Shown: in pieces, positions 26,166 through 35,479 of the stretch
How positions within the stretch are numbered: position 1 is the first letter of the stretch
Layout: the number at the start of each line of letters is the position of its first letter
Assembly: GCA_947502585.1 (NCBI GenBank)
Contig: CANNAV010000020.1
Span: 1-42,282, forward strand
DNA: 42,282 nt
Direction of reading: 5' to 3'
Source: an uncultured Pseudovibrio sp.
GTDB lineage: Bacteria; Pseudomonadota; Alphaproteobacteria; Rhizobiales; Stappiaceae
Made by a program: the position numbers and the translations under genes
The notes under the pieces: model-generated
Told to the model about the DNA's origin: nothing
What the model saw: the letters and a program-made list of their open reading frames with translations, nothing else
Database searches by the model: none

Positions 26166-26177
26166 TAGCGCTCATTT

Positions 26178-26585
26178 TTAAAATAAACGCGTTTGAGACG
26201 ACAGATCGTATGGTTTCCATCTTTTTTCTCGACGGTCCAGGGCTGAAAAGGCTCTGGGCCTCTCATCCTCTTGGGCAAGTTGCTGAATTGACTTTGCAAT
26301 CCATAGTCTCAGCTGGACTTCATCCTCGGTAATACCCAGTGGAACTGAATAAAAATTCGTTGGGAAATACTCACCGAAGCAATAATGGATGTATGGCAGC
26401 TGACCCGTTAGCAGAAAATCTGCTATGTTGCTGGATCCCGCTTTGAGATAGAACGAATTTTCGCGAACGAGTGCAAACATTTTGCCATTCATATAATATC
26501 CGTGGCCACCAAACATCGGACGACAACGAATATTCTTCAAAAATATAGGGCGTTTATCTGCTATAAAATAAGAGGACAAAGACAT
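26178..26585 (-). CDS. TfoX N-terminal domain protein
   Basis: The protein has about 135 aa. Residues 20-70 carry the TfoX_N pattern CRPMFGGHGYYMNGKMFALVRENSFYLKAG. The tail (EVQLRLWIAKSIQQLAQEDERPR) is helical. The full competence regulator TfoX also has a C-terminal domain that is missing here; single-domain members are common in alphaproteobacteria and their role is unknown. The ATG at 26585 has GGTGA 8 bases before it. An in-frame TTG two codons earlier is the alternative. Confidence 0.75.
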   Translation of the reverse strand: MSLSSYFIADKRPIFLKNIRCRPMFGGHGYYMNGKMFALVRENSFYLKAGSSNIADFLLTGQLPYIHYCFGEYFPTNFYSVPLGITEDEVQLRLWIAKSIQQLAQEDERPRAFSALDRREKRWKPYDLSSQTRLF

Positions 26586-26694
26586 AAGCAATCACCAGAA
26601 GATATACGGAAAGCTTGCAATACAAAGTCAAAGATCGACAAGAACATTGCGTGCTTCATCCACCCACAGAAATGTGATGTGTTCTTCCGAATAA

Positions 26695-27354
26695 TTATAG
26701 CTCAAGGCCCATCTGCCAGAAATTGGCTTCAAGTCTAGTCGCTTCTCTAAATATTTTGGACAATCTGGCGTAGCGTGCATCAGTGGCATAGAGTGCACCA
26801 AGATCATCGAGTTCCTTCACTGCATCAGCAGCAAGTTCCTGATACTCGTCACTGGAGTATTCTTTGATCCATTCTGCATATGGATTACCCGGATCAAGAG
26901 CTCCCTCTTGCTTTGCCAGTTCAGCGCCGATTTCGCCGTAACCGATTGCACATGGTGCGAGTGCGACTTTCAAGTCGAGCATATCACCCTTCATTGCGGT
27001 GTCCAGGACATATCGGGTGTATGCAAGGTTCGCTGGCTCTTCTGGCGTTGCAACAATTTCGTTTTCAGACAGCCCCCAACTTTCACATAGGCGGATGTGA
27101 AGGTCCATCTCGGCTTCAAGGATGCCCGTTGCAGAGGAAAGACATTTCCGCATCTGCGTAAGATCGGTAGATTTATACATACCAAGCGCATAGGCGCGGG
27201 CGAACTCAATCAGGAAGAGATAGTCCTGGACAAGATACTTCCTAAAAGCCGCAATTGGCAAAGTTCCGCCACCAAGACCCTGGACAAATTCATGTTTGGT
27301 GTAGGAATGCCACGTCTCGAGATTATCGTTTTTCAGTGAATTAAAAAGAGACAC
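26695..27354 (-). CDS. tenA: TenA-family protein (thiaminase II / aminopyrimidine aminohydrolase)
   Basis: This is a cytoplasmic all-helical enzyme of 219 aa that hydrolyses aminopyrimidine breakdown products of thiamine for salvage. The catalytic cysteine is C135 in LAPCAIGYGEIG, at the same number as in Bacillus subtilis TenA. The active-site acids lie in VQDYLFL (D44) and LEANFWQMG (E209). The start is GTG with AGGTGGG about 6 bases upstream. It follows sufA by 39 bases on the same strand and may be the last gene of the suf transcript. No thiamine genes or TPP riboswitch are present here. Confidence 0.87.
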   Translation of the reverse strand: MSLFNSLKNDNLETWHSYTKHEFVQGLGGGTLPIAAFRKYLVQDYLFLIEFARAYALGMYKSTDLTQMRKCLSSATGILEAEMDLHIRLCESWGLSENEIVATPEEPANLAYTRYVLDTAMKGDMLDLKVALAPCAIGYGEIGAELAKQEGALDPGNPYAEWIKEYSSDEYQELAADAVKELDDLGALYATDARYARLSKIFREATRLEANFWQMGLEL

Positions 27355-27393
27355 GGCATCCCACCTATTGCTATAGATACTTAGAAATGAGCA

Positions 27394-27774
27394 CTACTGG
27401 TTTTTCTGAGCAAACTTTGAAAGATCCGCTGGCAGCAGCTCTACAGACTCACCGCAGCCACAAGCGGATACTTCATTTGGATTTTTGAATGTGAAACCAG
27501 AGCGGAACTTTGTGGCTTCAAAGCCCATTTCAGTTCCAAGCAGGTAAAGAGTTGCCATTGGGTCAATAAAGACCTTTACACCTTTATCTTCAACAACATC
27601 ATCACCCGATTTTTCCTCTGTAGCAAGATCAAGCTCGTATTCCATGCCCGCACAGCCCCCTGACTTTATGGAGACACGCAATCCAAGTGCTTCTGCGTCG
27701 CTTGCATCAAGCAGTGTGCGAATATACTCTGCTGCTTCATCCGTCAGAGATAATACCTGAAATCCTGAGGCCAT
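27394..27774 (-). CDS. sufA: iron-sulfur assembly protein SufA (A-type carrier)
   Basis: SufA of 126 aa receives Fe-S clusters from the SufBCD scaffold and passes them to target proteins. The three ligand cysteines are present: C41 in KSGGCAGMEY, and C105 and C107 in SACGCGES. The remainder follows the HesB/IscA fold, with VFIDPMATLYLLGTEMGF. It lies 65 bases after sufT. Confidence 0.92.
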   Translation of the reverse strand: MASGFQVLSLTDEAAEYIRTLLDASDAEALGLRVSIKSGGCAGMEYELDLATEEKSGDDVVEDKGVKVFIDPMATLYLLGTEMGFEATKFRSGFTFKNPNEVSACGCGESVELLPADLSKFAQKNQ

Positions 27775-27839
27775 TTTGCACCCTCCATGGGCACATCAAC
27801 ACCGTCGATGTACCATATATTGTAAGCTCGATTCGAACC

Positions 27840-28235
27840 TTAGAAGAAGTTCAATGCAACGCGGGCTTCGTCAGACATGCGGCTTGGATCCCACGGGGGG
27901 TCGAAGGTCATATCCACCTGCACGGTGCCAACGCCTGGCACAGAGCTTACTGCGTTTTCGACCCAGATCGGCATTTCGCCGGCAACCGGGCATCCTGGAG
28001 CGGTCAACGTCATATCGATTTTGACCGTGCGGTCATCCTCGATATCAACCTTGTAGATCAAGCCAAGCTCGTAGATATCGACCGGAATTTCCGGGTCGTA
28101 TACGGTTTTCAACGCAGCAATGATATCATCAGTTAAACGCTCCAGTTCTTCCGCAGGGATTGCGGAGCTCTGGTTGATTTCCGGAATTGTCAAAGGTCCG
28201 TCAGAAAACTCGCTTGTTTGTCTGTTATCTGTCAT
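27840..28235 (-). CDS. sufT: SUF system protein SufT (DUF59/MIP18 family)
   Basis: This 131-aa protein is involved in Fe-S maturation. The core DDIIAALKTVYDPEIPVDIYELGLIYKV is the DUF59 signature. TAPGCPVAGEMP carries the conserved cysteine, and VDMTFDPPWDPSRMSDEAR is typical of SufT. The first 30 residues are variable and probably disordered. It starts 5 bases after the sufS stop, within the same operon. Confidence 0.92.
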   Translation of the reverse strand: MTDNRQTSEFSDGPLTIPEINQSSAIPAEELERLTDDIIAALKTVYDPEIPVDIYELGLIYKVDIEDDRTVKIDMTLTAPGCPVAGEMPIWVENAVSSVPGVGTVQVDMTFDPPWDPSRMSDEARVALNFF

Positions 28236-28240
28236 AGGTC

Positions 28241-29488
28241 CTAACCAAACATCATCTGCGCTTTACGCAAGGCTTCTACCAGGCGATCAACTTCATCATG
28301 GGTATTGTACAGGCCAAAACTTGCACGGCATGTACTGGTTACGCCGTAACGCGCCAGCAGAGGTTGGGCGCAATGCGTACCGGCCCGAACTGCAACGCCC
28401 GCTCTGTCAATCACCATTGATATATCGTGGGCGTGTACTCCTTCAATCTCAAAGGAGAAGATCGATCCCTTATCTTTGGCACTACCAAAAAGCTTCAGGG
28501 AATTGACTTCCTTTAAGCGCTGCTCCGCATAATCACGCAGGGACGCTTCATACAAAGCGATATTTTCGCGCCCCAGACTATTCATATAGTCAAGGGCAGC
28601 CCCTAATCCAATAGCCTGCACGATTGGGGGCGTACCAGCCTCAAAACGATGTGGCGCTTCGGCATAAGTGACGAGCCCCTCGCTCACGTCCCTGATCATC
28701 TCACCGCCGCCCTGGAACGGGCGCATCTTGTTGAGAATCTCCTTCCTGCCGTAGAGTACGCCGATGCCGCTTGGACCGTACAGTTTATGCCCGGTGACCG
28801 CATAGAAATCACAGCCAATATCCTCAACGTCAACAGGCATATGAACTGCAGCCTGTGAGCCGTCGATCAGGACTTTTGCACCACGTTCGTGCGCAAGTCG
28901 CGTCACTTCCTTCACAGGAACAACGGTACCGGTGACGTTGGACATGTGGGTGATTGCAACGATTTTAGTGCGATCCGTCAGGAGCTTTTCAAACTCCTCA
29001 ACCAGGAACGTACCGTCTTCTGCAATCGGTGCCCATTTGATAACCGCACCTTTGCGTTCCCGCAGGAAGTTCCAGGGCACGATGTTGGAATGGTGCTCCA
29101 TGATGGAGATGATGATTTCATCACCTTCTTGGATGTCCTCTTCCAGACCGTAGGACACAACGTTGATTGCCTCTGTCGTTGACTTTGTGAAAACAATTTC
29201 GTCAACGTCTGGAGCGTTCAGGAAGCGGCGCACGGTTTCGCGCGCCGCCTCAAAGTTTTCGGTGGCCGTGTTCGACAGATAGTGTAAGCCACGGTGCACA
29301 TTGGCATATTCCTGGGTGTAGGCTTTGGTGATTGCATCAATCACCGCCTTCGGTTTCTGGGCTGACGCACCATTATCCAGGTAGACCAACGGCTTGCCAT
29401 AGACCTCCGTGGACAGAATCGGAAAATCTTTGCGAACTTTATCAACGTCGTATGGAGCTAAGAAAGCCGTATTGTCGAACCTGGTCAT
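28241..29488 (-). CDS. sufS: cysteine desulfurase SufS
   Basis: This PLP enzyme takes sulfur from cysteine for cluster building with SufBCD. It has 415 aa. The PLP lysine is K235 in AVTGHKLYGPSG. The persulfide cysteine is C373 in RAGTHCAQPLL, in the short-loop context of the SufS (group II) type. EHHSNIVPW and FEAGTPPI are also conserved. The start overlaps the sufD stop by 4 bases. A second desulfurase of the NifS/IscS type heads the same gene set. Confidence 0.95.
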   Translation of the reverse strand: MTRFDNTAFLAPYDVDKVRKDFPILSTEVYGKPLVYLDNGASAQKPKAVIDAITKAYTQEYANVHRGLHYLSNTATENFEAARETVRRFLNAPDVDEIVFTKSTTEAINVVSYGLEEDIQEGDEIIISIMEHHSNIVPWNFLRERKGAVIKWAPIAEDGTFLVEEFEKLLTDRTKIVAITHMSNVTGTVVPVKEVTRLAHERGAKVLIDGSQAAVHMPVDVEDIGCDFYAVTGHKLYGPSGIGVLYGRKEILNKMRPFQGGGEMIRDVSEGLVTYAEAPHRFEAGTPPIVQAIGLGAALDYMNSLGRENIALYEASLRDYAEQRLKEVNSLKLFGSAKDKGSIFSFEIEGVHAHDISMVIDRAGVAVRAGTHCAQPLLARYGVTSTCRASFGLYNTHDEVDRLVEALRKAQMMFG

Positions 29489-30768
29489 TCGTTCACCATA
29501 TCATCCGCATGAAGCCAACTGCGTATCATTGTTTCCAGCAACTCTACACACTGTTCCTCTTTAAATTCCTCAATAGCTTCAGAAAGGAATGCGAGTACGA
29601 GGATTTTGCGTGCCTGCGCTTCCGGAATACCGCGTGCCATAAGATAGAACAGCAGGTCTTCATCAATGTCGCCGGTGGTGGAACCGTGCGCACACAGAAC
29701 GTCGTCTGCAAAGATTTCCAGCTCAGGTTTAGCATTAATTTCAGCAGCATCGCTCAACAAAAGCGTTTTGATCATCATCTGACCATCTGTCTTCTGAGCG
29801 GCTTGTTCCACAATAATCTTGCCCTGGAAGACTGCACGGGCTTTGTCATCGACAACGGAACGGTAGTATTCGCGGCTTTCACATCCTGGAACGGCATGTT
29901 TCACAAACAGTGTGATATCAGCATGTTGGCTGTCTTTGAGCAGAGACATTCCGCGCAGACCAGCATGGGTACCCTCGCCTTTGAACTCAAGAAAGAGCTG
30001 GGTCCGGGATAATGATGCCCCTTCATTGTAGATGAAGTGCCGGAAATTGGTTTCCGCACCCAGATCAATGCTAAGCGTCTCTATATGCAGCGCTTTTGTG
30101 CTTTCGACCTGCAGTTTCAGCCAGTGCACATCTGCTCTGTCACCAACCTTGACCTCTGTGAGGGCGTTGGACTGGTAAGCAGCGTCAGCTTCACCTTCGA
30201 AGCTCTCGATGATGAGCGCTTTTGCGCCCGCACCGATCTCTACGCAAGTGCCTGCATAGGAGCTGACTTCGGACCCGTCAGTGTAGCGAACGATCTCAAT
30301 TGGCAGCTCAATCTTTGCACCTTCAGCGATTTTGATGCTGATGCCGCCCTGGACCAGAGCCTGATTCAGGTGCGCCATGGCGTCGTCGGCGCTAGCTTGC
30401 GCCGACAGGAAACCGCTGGTCTGAGCAACGCTCAGGCCTGCAACGTCCTGATCTGACGAGAGTTCCGGCGCATAGCGACCGTTGACGATTGCAATGCGGC
30501 AGGTCTTCATATCACCAGCCCCCTTCAAAGCATCAGCTTTGGGGGCGGTTGTTGAAGCCAATGCAAATGCATCGTTCATTTTGGTGCGCAGGTCTGTGTA
30601 ATGCCACTCTTCAACGCGGCGATGGGGAATGCCTTTCGCTTTGAAAGCATCCCATGCCTGTTTGCGTTGGTTTGCGTATTCCTGCGTTGTTTGCGCGAAA
30701 ACTTCGTCGAACTGAGCGTTCAGGCTCTGCTCTGCTTTTGTCTCTTGAATCTTTGCCGGAGCATTCAT
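29485..30768 (-). CDS. sufD: Fe-S cluster assembly protein SufD
   Basis: SufD (427 aa) is the scaffold partner of SufB in the SufBC2D complex. The C-terminal beta-helix core shows AVFQGKIIVEQAAQKTDGQM, LLLSDAAEINAKPELEIFADDVLCAHGSTTGDID and YLMARGIPEAQARKIL, all typical of the family. The N-terminal helical region has HRRVEEWHYTDLR. It is 15 bases after sufC and overlaps sufS at its 3' end. Confidence 0.94.
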   Translation of the reverse strand: MNAPAKIQETKAEQSLNAQFDEVFAQTTQEYANQRKQAWDAFKAKGIPHRRVEEWHYTDLRTKMNDAFALASTTAPKADALKGAGDMKTCRIAIVNGRYAPELSSDQDVAGLSVAQTSGFLSAQASADDAMAHLNQALVQGGISIKIAEGAKIELPIEIVRYTDGSEVSSYAGTCVEIGAGAKALIIESFEGEADAAYQSNALTEVKVGDRADVHWLKLQVESTKALHIETLSIDLGAETNFRHFIYNEGASLSRTQLFLEFKGEGTHAGLRGMSLLKDSQHADITLFVKHAVPGCESREYYRSVVDDKARAVFQGKIIVEQAAQKTDGQMMIKTLLLSDAAEINAKPELEIFADDVLCAHGSTTGDIDEDLLFYLMARGIPEAQARKILVLAFLSEAIEEFKEEQCVELLETMIRSWLHADDMVNE

Positions 30769-30783
30769 CGGTTACCCTCCAGC

Positions 30784-31536
30784 TCAAGCAGCTTCTTCGT
30801 CGACGTAATCAGCGTACCCGTTTTTCTCCAGGTCAAGAGCAAGCTCTTTTCCACCGGTTTTCACGATCTTGCCTTTGGACAGAACGTGCACGACATCGGG
30901 TATAATGTGATCGAGCAGACGCTGGTAGTGCGTGATCACGATCATGGAGCGTTCCGGGGAGCGGAGCTGGTTGACGCCGTCAGACACAACGCGCAGTGCA
31001 TCGATGTCCAGACCTGAATCTGTTTCATCCAAAACGCACAGAGTTGGTTCCAGCAGGGACATCTGCAGGATTTCGGCACGCTTCTTTTCACCGCCGGAAA
31101 AACCAACGTTAAGCGGACGCTTCAGCATATCCGGCGTCACTTTCAGCTCTCTGGATTTCTCGCGTACGAGCTTCATGAAGTCAGGGGTAGAGATTTCGTC
31201 TTCACCGCGTGCTTTGCGCTGTGCATTCAACGCTGTCTTCAGGAAAGTCATAGTTGCTACACCCGGAATTTCGATCGGGTACTGGAACGCAAGGAACATG
31301 CCCGCAGCAGCACGCTCATGGGCACCAAGTTCTGCCCAGTCAACGCCGTTATAAAAGACAGAACCTTCAGTGACCTCGTATTCTTCCTTGCCTGCCAGTA
31401 CATATGACAGGGTGGACTTACCAGACCCGTTTGGTCCCATGATCGCGTGGACTTCGCCAGGGCGTACAGTCAGGTCAATGCCGCGAAGGATTTCGTTACC
31501 ATCAACTTCGGCGTGCAGGTTTTTAATCTCAAGCAT
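30784..31536 (-). CDS. sufC: Fe-S cluster assembly ATPase SufC
   Basis: This ABC-type ATPase (250 aa) is soluble and drives conformational change in SufBD. Walker A GPNGSGKST is at residues 34-42. The signature is FSGGEKKRAEI, Walker B is LCVLDETDSGLDIDAL, and the H-loop is VITHYQRLL. It has no membrane partner. Confidence 0.95.
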   Translation of the reverse strand: MLEIKNLHAEVDGNEILRGIDLTVRPGEVHAIMGPNGSGKSTLSYVLAGKEEYEVTEGSVFYNGVDWAELGAHERAAAGMFLAFQYPIEIPGVATMTFLKTALNAQRKARGEDEISTPDFMKLVREKSRELKVTPDMLKRPLNVGFSGGEKKRAEILQMSLLEPTLCVLDETDSGLDIDALRVVSDGVNQLRSPERSMIVITHYQRLLDHIIPDVVHVLSKGKIVKTGGKELALDLEKNGYADYVDEEAA

Positions 31537-31596
31537 CTATCGTTCTCGTTTTTTCAATTCTTCAACAGGTACGAGGCAAATGCGGAGGTCCGCGTT

Positions 31597-33069
31597 TTAG
31601 CCCACACTTCCTTCAAGGCTGATCGAAATCAGTTTTTGTGCCTCAACTGCGAATTCCATCGGCAGTTGCTGGATTACGTCCCGGACAAAACCATTTACGA
31701 TCAACGCGACAGCTTCTTCCTCATCAAGGCCACGGGCCTGACAGTAGAACATCTGATCATCGGAGATCCTGGAGGTAGTTGCCTCGTGCTCAAACACCGC
31801 TGAGGAGTTCTTGCTTTCGATGTAAGGGACGGTGTGGGCACCGCATTTATCGCCTATGAGAAGCGAGTCACACTGAGTGAAGTTACGTGCGTCAGATGCC
31901 TTGCGATGCGCGGAAACCTGCCCGCGATAGGTGTTTTGAGAGACACCTGCGGAGATACCCTTGGAGATAATCCGGCTGGCCGTGTTCCTGCCCAGATGGA
32001 TCATCTTGGTGCCGCTGTCGATCTGCTGGTGACCATTGGAAATCGCAATGGAGTAGAACTCACCCTGAGAATTATCTCCGCGCAAAATGCAGCTGGGGTA
32101 CTTCCAGGTGATAGCAGAACCGGTTTCAACCTGTGTCCAGGAGATTTTGGAGTTCTTTTCGCGGCAATCTCCACGCTTGGTCACAAAATTGTAGATACCG
32201 CCTTTGCCGTCGGCATCGCCTGGGTACCAGTTCTGAACCGTAGAATATTTGATCTGCGCATCTTCCAGAGCAACAAGTTCAACCACAGCGGCGTGCAGCT
32301 GGTTTTCATCGCGCTGAGGGGCAGTACACCCTTCCAGATAAGACACGTATGAGCCTTTATCCGCGACGATCAGCGTGCGCTCGAACTGGCCTGTATTTGG
32401 CTCATTGATGCGGAAATATGTTGATAGTTCCATTGGGCAACGCACGCCGGGCGGAATGTATACAAACGACCCGTCAGAGAACACCGCTGTGTTCAACGTT
32501 GCGTAGAAGTTATCGGAGACTGGAACAACAGACCCAAGGTATTTCTGAACCAGCTCAGGATGCTCACGAATTGCCTCGGAGATCGGGCAGAAAACAACGC
32601 CTGCTCTGGCCAGCTCTTCCTTGAAGGTTGTTGCTACTGAGACACTATCGAAAATAGCATCAACTGCGACGCGGTTTTCTGGGGCAATACCTGCCAGGAT
32701 TTCCTGCTCGGACAATGGAATACCCAGCTTCTTGTAGGTTTCCAGAATCTCCGGATCCACCTCATCAAGAGACCTGGGTCCCTCACGTTTTTTAGGTGCT
32801 GCATAATAATGAAGGTCTTCAAAGTCGATCTTCGGGTAATCAACCCGCGCCCATGCAGGCTCTTCCATCGTCTTCCAACGACGAAACGCATCCAAACGCC
32901 AGTTGAGCATCCATTCCGGTTCTTCTTTTTTCGCGGAAATGAATGCAACGATATCTTCATCGAGCCCTTTGGGAGCAAGCTCACTTTCGATATCAGTTAC
33001 GAATCCATGTTTATACTGATCTACGTCAATGGCTTTGACCTGATCAATCGTTTCCTGGACTGCCGCCAT
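31597..33069 (-). CDS. sufB: Fe-S cluster assembly protein SufB
   Basis: SufB (490 aa) is the main scaffold on which the cluster is built. Conserved segments are PIDFEDL-type [54 protein letters not shown] and [43 protein letters not shown] near the C-terminus is also typical. The ATG at 33069 is chosen because GGAG lies 8 bases upstream; a longer in-frame start at 33093 is less likely. The gap to nifS is about 140 bases and contains a small hairpin (33174-33192). Confidence 0.94.
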   Translation of the reverse strand: MAAVQETIDQVKAIDVDQYKHGFVTDIESELAPKGLDEDIVAFISAKKEEPEWMLNWRLDAFRRWKTMEEPAWARVDYPKIDFEDLHYYAAPKKREGPRSLDEVDPEILETYKKLGIPLSEQEILAGIAPENRVAVDAIFDSVSVATTFKEELARAGVVFCPISEAIREHPELVQKYLGSVVPVSDNFYATLNTAVFSDGSFVYIPPGVRCPMELSTYFRINEPNTGQFERTLIVADKGSYVSYLEGCTAPQRDENQLHAAVVELVALEDAQIKYSTVQNWYPGDADGKGGIYNFVTKRGDCREKNSKISWTQVETGSAITWKYPSCILRGDNSQGEFYSIAISNGHQQIDSGTKMIHLGRNTASRIISKGISAGVSQNTYRGQVSAHRKASDARNFTQCDSLLIGDKCGAHTVPYIESKNSSAVFEHEATTSRISDDQMFYCQARGLDEEEAVALIVNGFVRDVIQQLPMEFAVEAQKLISISLEGSVG

Positions 33070-33173
33070 GCTTTGTCTCCATACGCGGTTCAAAGCCGCA
33101 TTGGGTACACTTATTGGACCCTTTTGCCCTACTTAACAGATGCTCCGTATCAGCATAGTGCATCCTTATTTAT

Positions 33174-33192
33174 ACGAGGTTGTTGTCCTCGT
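33174..33192. other. intergenic hairpin between nifS and sufB
   Basis: ACGAGG (33174-33179) and CCTCGT (33187-33192) form a 6-bp stem with a 7-base loop. It is flanked by A/T-rich runs on both sides. It could be a weak terminator or a processing site that separates nifS and sufB expression. Confidence 0.4.
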
Positions 33193-33211
33193 TTATTTTT
33201 ATATACGGCGC

Positions 33212-34378
33212 TCACCCCTTCTGTGTGGGCTTCATTCGCTTATAAATTTTCGTCCAGGCGCTTAAAAAACGCTCGACGTCCTCCTGGGTTGTCGCCCAAC
33301 CCAGACTGACCCGGATTGCGCCCCGCGCCAATGATTCCGGCACCCCCATTGCAAGAAGCACATGGGATGCGCCCACTTTGCCGGAAGAACAGGCCGATCC
33401 GGATGAAACAGCTACACCAAACAAGTCAAAGTTGATCAGTGCGGTTTCAGCTGAAATCCCTTCAACTGCGAAACACGTCGTGTTGCCAAGACGCGCGACA
33501 TCTTTACCAAAGATGACCACATCTGAAGAGAGTTCCTTCAGCCTCTCTTCCATATGATTCCGCAGATGCGAAATCCTGGCACGTTCTTCAGGATCAGTTG
33601 ATTGCGCTGCCGCAACCGCAAATCCCGCAATGCCCGCCGTATTCTCTGTTCCGGCTCTTCTCCACGATTCCTGTCCGCCACCTGTCAGCAGCGGAACAGG
33701 GCGAAAGTCGCCCTTCCCGAGGATAAGAGCACCAACGCCTTGCGGACCTCCGATTTTATGGGAGGAGACCGACATGGAATTACAGCCTGCCATGGCCATT
33801 GAAAGCGGTTCTTTCCCTGCCATCTGGACTGCATCCACATGGTAAAGATGACCTAATTCTTCTGTGAGGACGCCGATTTCCTGCAGAGGCTGCAAAACGC
33901 CGGTCTCACTGTTGGCAGCCATAACAGATACCAATGCCGTTTCATCTCTTCCCAGCTTCTCAAGCAACCTGCGCAGTTCACTCACCACCACGCGGCCGTT
34001 TTCATCAACGGGAATGCTTTGTACATTCTGGGCTGCAAACCGACCGCCGGCAATGATGGACGGATGTTCAATTGCGCTCACAAAAACCTGAGTCAGAATA
34101 TAGGGTTCGCCATTTTTAAGCCAGGTGGGCGATAATGCCGTTACGTTCGCCTCTGACGCTCCACTTGTAAAAATGATATTCGCCGGGTTACCATCTACCA
34201 GATCTGCAATTTTGTGCCTTGCGTCTTCAATGATGGCCCTGGCCCGCCGCCCGCTGCTGTGAACAGAGGACGCATTACCAGCTGCTTTATAGGCTTCCTT
34301 AAGCGCCGAAAGAGCTTCTTCCCTCAGTGGAGCGCTGGCATTATAGTCCAGATATGTCGGTTCGCGGTTTATTGTCAT
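33212..34378 (-). CDS. nifS: NifS/IscS-type cysteine desulfurase
   Basis: This class V PLP enzyme of 388 aa releases sulfur from cysteine. The PLP lysine is K208 in SVSSHKIGGPQGVGAL. The persulfide cysteine is C330 in SSGSACSSGKVGASHVLLAMG, with the long-loop context of the NifS/IscS type. YLDYNASAPL, FTSGASEAN and GTENTAG are intact. It heads the suf genes, as in many alphaproteobacteria. No Shine-Dalgarno is visible before its ATG, although the protein clearly starts there. The untranslated leader from the predicted promoter is about 190 bases. iscR, often found in this place, is absent. Confidence 0.93.
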   Translation of the reverse strand: MTINREPTYLDYNASAPLREEALSALKEAYKAAGNASSVHSSGRRARAIIEDARHKIADLVDGNPANIIFTSGASEANVTALSPTWLKNGEPYILTQVFVSAIEHPSIIAGGRFAAQNVQSIPVDENGRVVVSELRRLLEKLGRDETALVSVMAANSETGVLQPLQEIGVLTEELGHLYHVDAVQMAGKEPLSMAMAGCNSMSVSSHKIGGPQGVGALILGKGDFRPVPLLTGGGQESWRRAGTENTAGIAGFAVAAAQSTDPEERARISHLRNHMEERLKELSSDVVIFGKDVARLGNTTCFAVEGISAETALINFDLFGVAVSSGSACSSGKVGASHVLLAMGVPESLARGAIRVSLGWATTQEDVERFLSAWTKIYKRMKPTQKG

Positions 34379-34418
34379 AGTTTAACACAGAAAATGGAGT
34401 TCTTTTGTGCCCTTATTG

Positions 34419-34440
34419 GGTTTCTTTGGAAATAGAAACC
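34419..34440. other. short palindrome in the nifS leader
   Basis: GGTTTCT (34419-34425) and AGAAACC (34434-34440) are 7-base inverted repeats with an 8-base spacer, about 40 bases before the nifS start. It may be an RNA hairpin in the leader or an operator. Confidence 0.4.
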
Positions 34441-34578
34441 TTGATATTTTCCACTTTGCTTACGATAAGGGGTAAAGAGTTCCCTTTGAGTTCGTTGAGG
34501 TCTATAATGCGAGTACACCGGGTTGGATACACATTTCTCCAACAGAAACCGATTTTCAGTGTAGCCCTTGAGATTCAT

Positions 34579-34595
34579 CATAGAATAATTCTAAA
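34579..34595. promoter_or_regulatory. Irr/ICE-like operator over the suf promoter
   Basis: CATAGAA-TAA-TTCTAAA matches the iron control element TTTAGAA-N3-TTCTAAA bound by Irr at 12 of 14 positions. It contains the palindrome TAGAATAATTCTA. It overlaps the predicted -10 of the nifS-suf promoter, fitting repression of Fe-S synthesis by Irr when iron is low. The site also lies near the start of the divergent hydrolase gene. No irr gene is in the window. Confidence 0.55.
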
Positions 34596-34609
34596 CTGGT
34601 TTTAGTAAA
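34581..34609 (-). promoter_or_regulatory. promoter of the nifS-suf operon
   Basis: On the minus strand, TTTACT (34604-34609) and ATTCTA (34581-34586) are spaced by 17 bases. The predicted start near 34574 leaves about 195 bases of leader before nifS. Confidence 0.4.
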
Positions 34610-34709
34610 CTTGCGTTTCGCAGTCAAGTTTAATCGACAGCGATCCGGCCGAGAAGAAAAATACGGCAGCACTGAGGCTGCCGACGACAACAAAAGGATT
34701 TTGCAGTAT

Positions 34710-35369
34710 ATGCCTGAGGTGATCTTCAATGGCCCTGCAGGACGGCTAGAAGGCCGTTTCCATCCAGCAAAAAAACGTAATGCTCCGATTGCACTGGTTC
34801 TTCATCTGCATCCGCAGTTTGGCGGCACGATGAACAACCAGATTATCTATCAGACCTATTACATGTTTGCCAAACGCGGCTTTGCAGTTTTGCGTTTCAA
34901 CTTCCGCGGCGTGGGTCGTTCCCAGGGTGAGTTCGATCATGGTCAAGGTGAGCTTTCAGATGCTGCTGCCGCATTGGACTGGGTACAGACTATCCATCCC
35001 GATGCACGTGCCTGCTGGATTGCGGGCTTCTCATTTGGTGCATGGATTGGTATGCAGCTTTTGATGCGTCGTCCTGAAGTCGAGGGTTTTATCTCCATTG
35101 CCCCAACAGCCAACTTACATGACTTCTCCTTCCTGGCACCCTGCCCGTCTTCTGGCCTGATTATTCATGGCGAGCAGGACAAAGTCGTTCCACAGAAGGA
35201 TGTTCAGGCTTTGGTTGATAAGCTGAAAGCCCAAAAAGGCATCATCATCGACCATCAGGAAATGCCAGGTGCCAACCATTTCTTCGAGAACCATGTTGAT
35301 AGCCTGATTGACAACTGTGCCGGTTATCTCGATCGCCGTCTCGGTCTGATCGGGGAAGACGCTGGTTAA
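34710..35369 (+). CDS. alpha/beta hydrolase (COG2945-like)
   Basis: This cytoplasmic hydrolase has about 219 aa. The nucleophile elbow is in WIAGFSFGAWIGMQLL (G-F-S-F-G). VLHLHPQFGGTMNNQ and VLRFNFRGVGRSQGEFDHGQGE are the strongly conserved N-terminal segments. The acid is likely in IIHGEQDKVV and the histidine in EMPGANHFFENH. The substrate is unknown. The ATG at 34710 has GGA about 11 bases upstream; upstream in-frame starts from 34611 overlap the divergent promoter region and are less likely. It is transcribed away from the suf genes. Confidence 0.85.
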   Translation: MPEVIFNGPAGRLEGRFHPAKKRNAPIALVLHLHPQFGGTMNNQIIYQTYYMFAKRGFAVLRFNFRGVGRSQGEFDHGQGELSDAAAALDWVQTIHPDARACWIAGFSFGAWIGMQLLMRRPEVEGFISIAPTANLHDFSFLAPCPSSGLIIHGEQDKVVPQKDVQALVDKLKAQKGIIIDHQEMPGANHFFENHVDSLIDNCAGYLDRRLGLIGEDAG

Positions 35370-35390
35370 TCAGCGACGATTTGCACATTA

Positions 35391-35421
35391 AAAAGCCCGG
35401 CTGATTGCCGGGCTTTTTTTT
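35391..35421 (+). terminator. strong Rho-independent terminator
   Basis: AAAAGCCCGGC-TGATT-GCCGGGCTTTTTTTT forms a 7-bp GC-rich stem extended by A-T pairs, with a 5-base loop and a run of eight T. It ends the hydrolase transcript. Confidence 0.93.
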
Positions 35422-35479
35422 GGCAGGCGTACGCTCGGCATTACCAGGTTGCCTGACACCTGAACCTGAGTAATCTGAT

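Noticed and set aside
34375..34581. 68-codon minus-strand frame ending in an ATGA overlap with nifS
   Set aside because: The overlap is attractive because nifS lacks a Shine-Dalgarno. However, the frame's ATG lies on the predicted -10, upstream of the expected transcript start, it has no ribosome site, and the composition is unremarkable.
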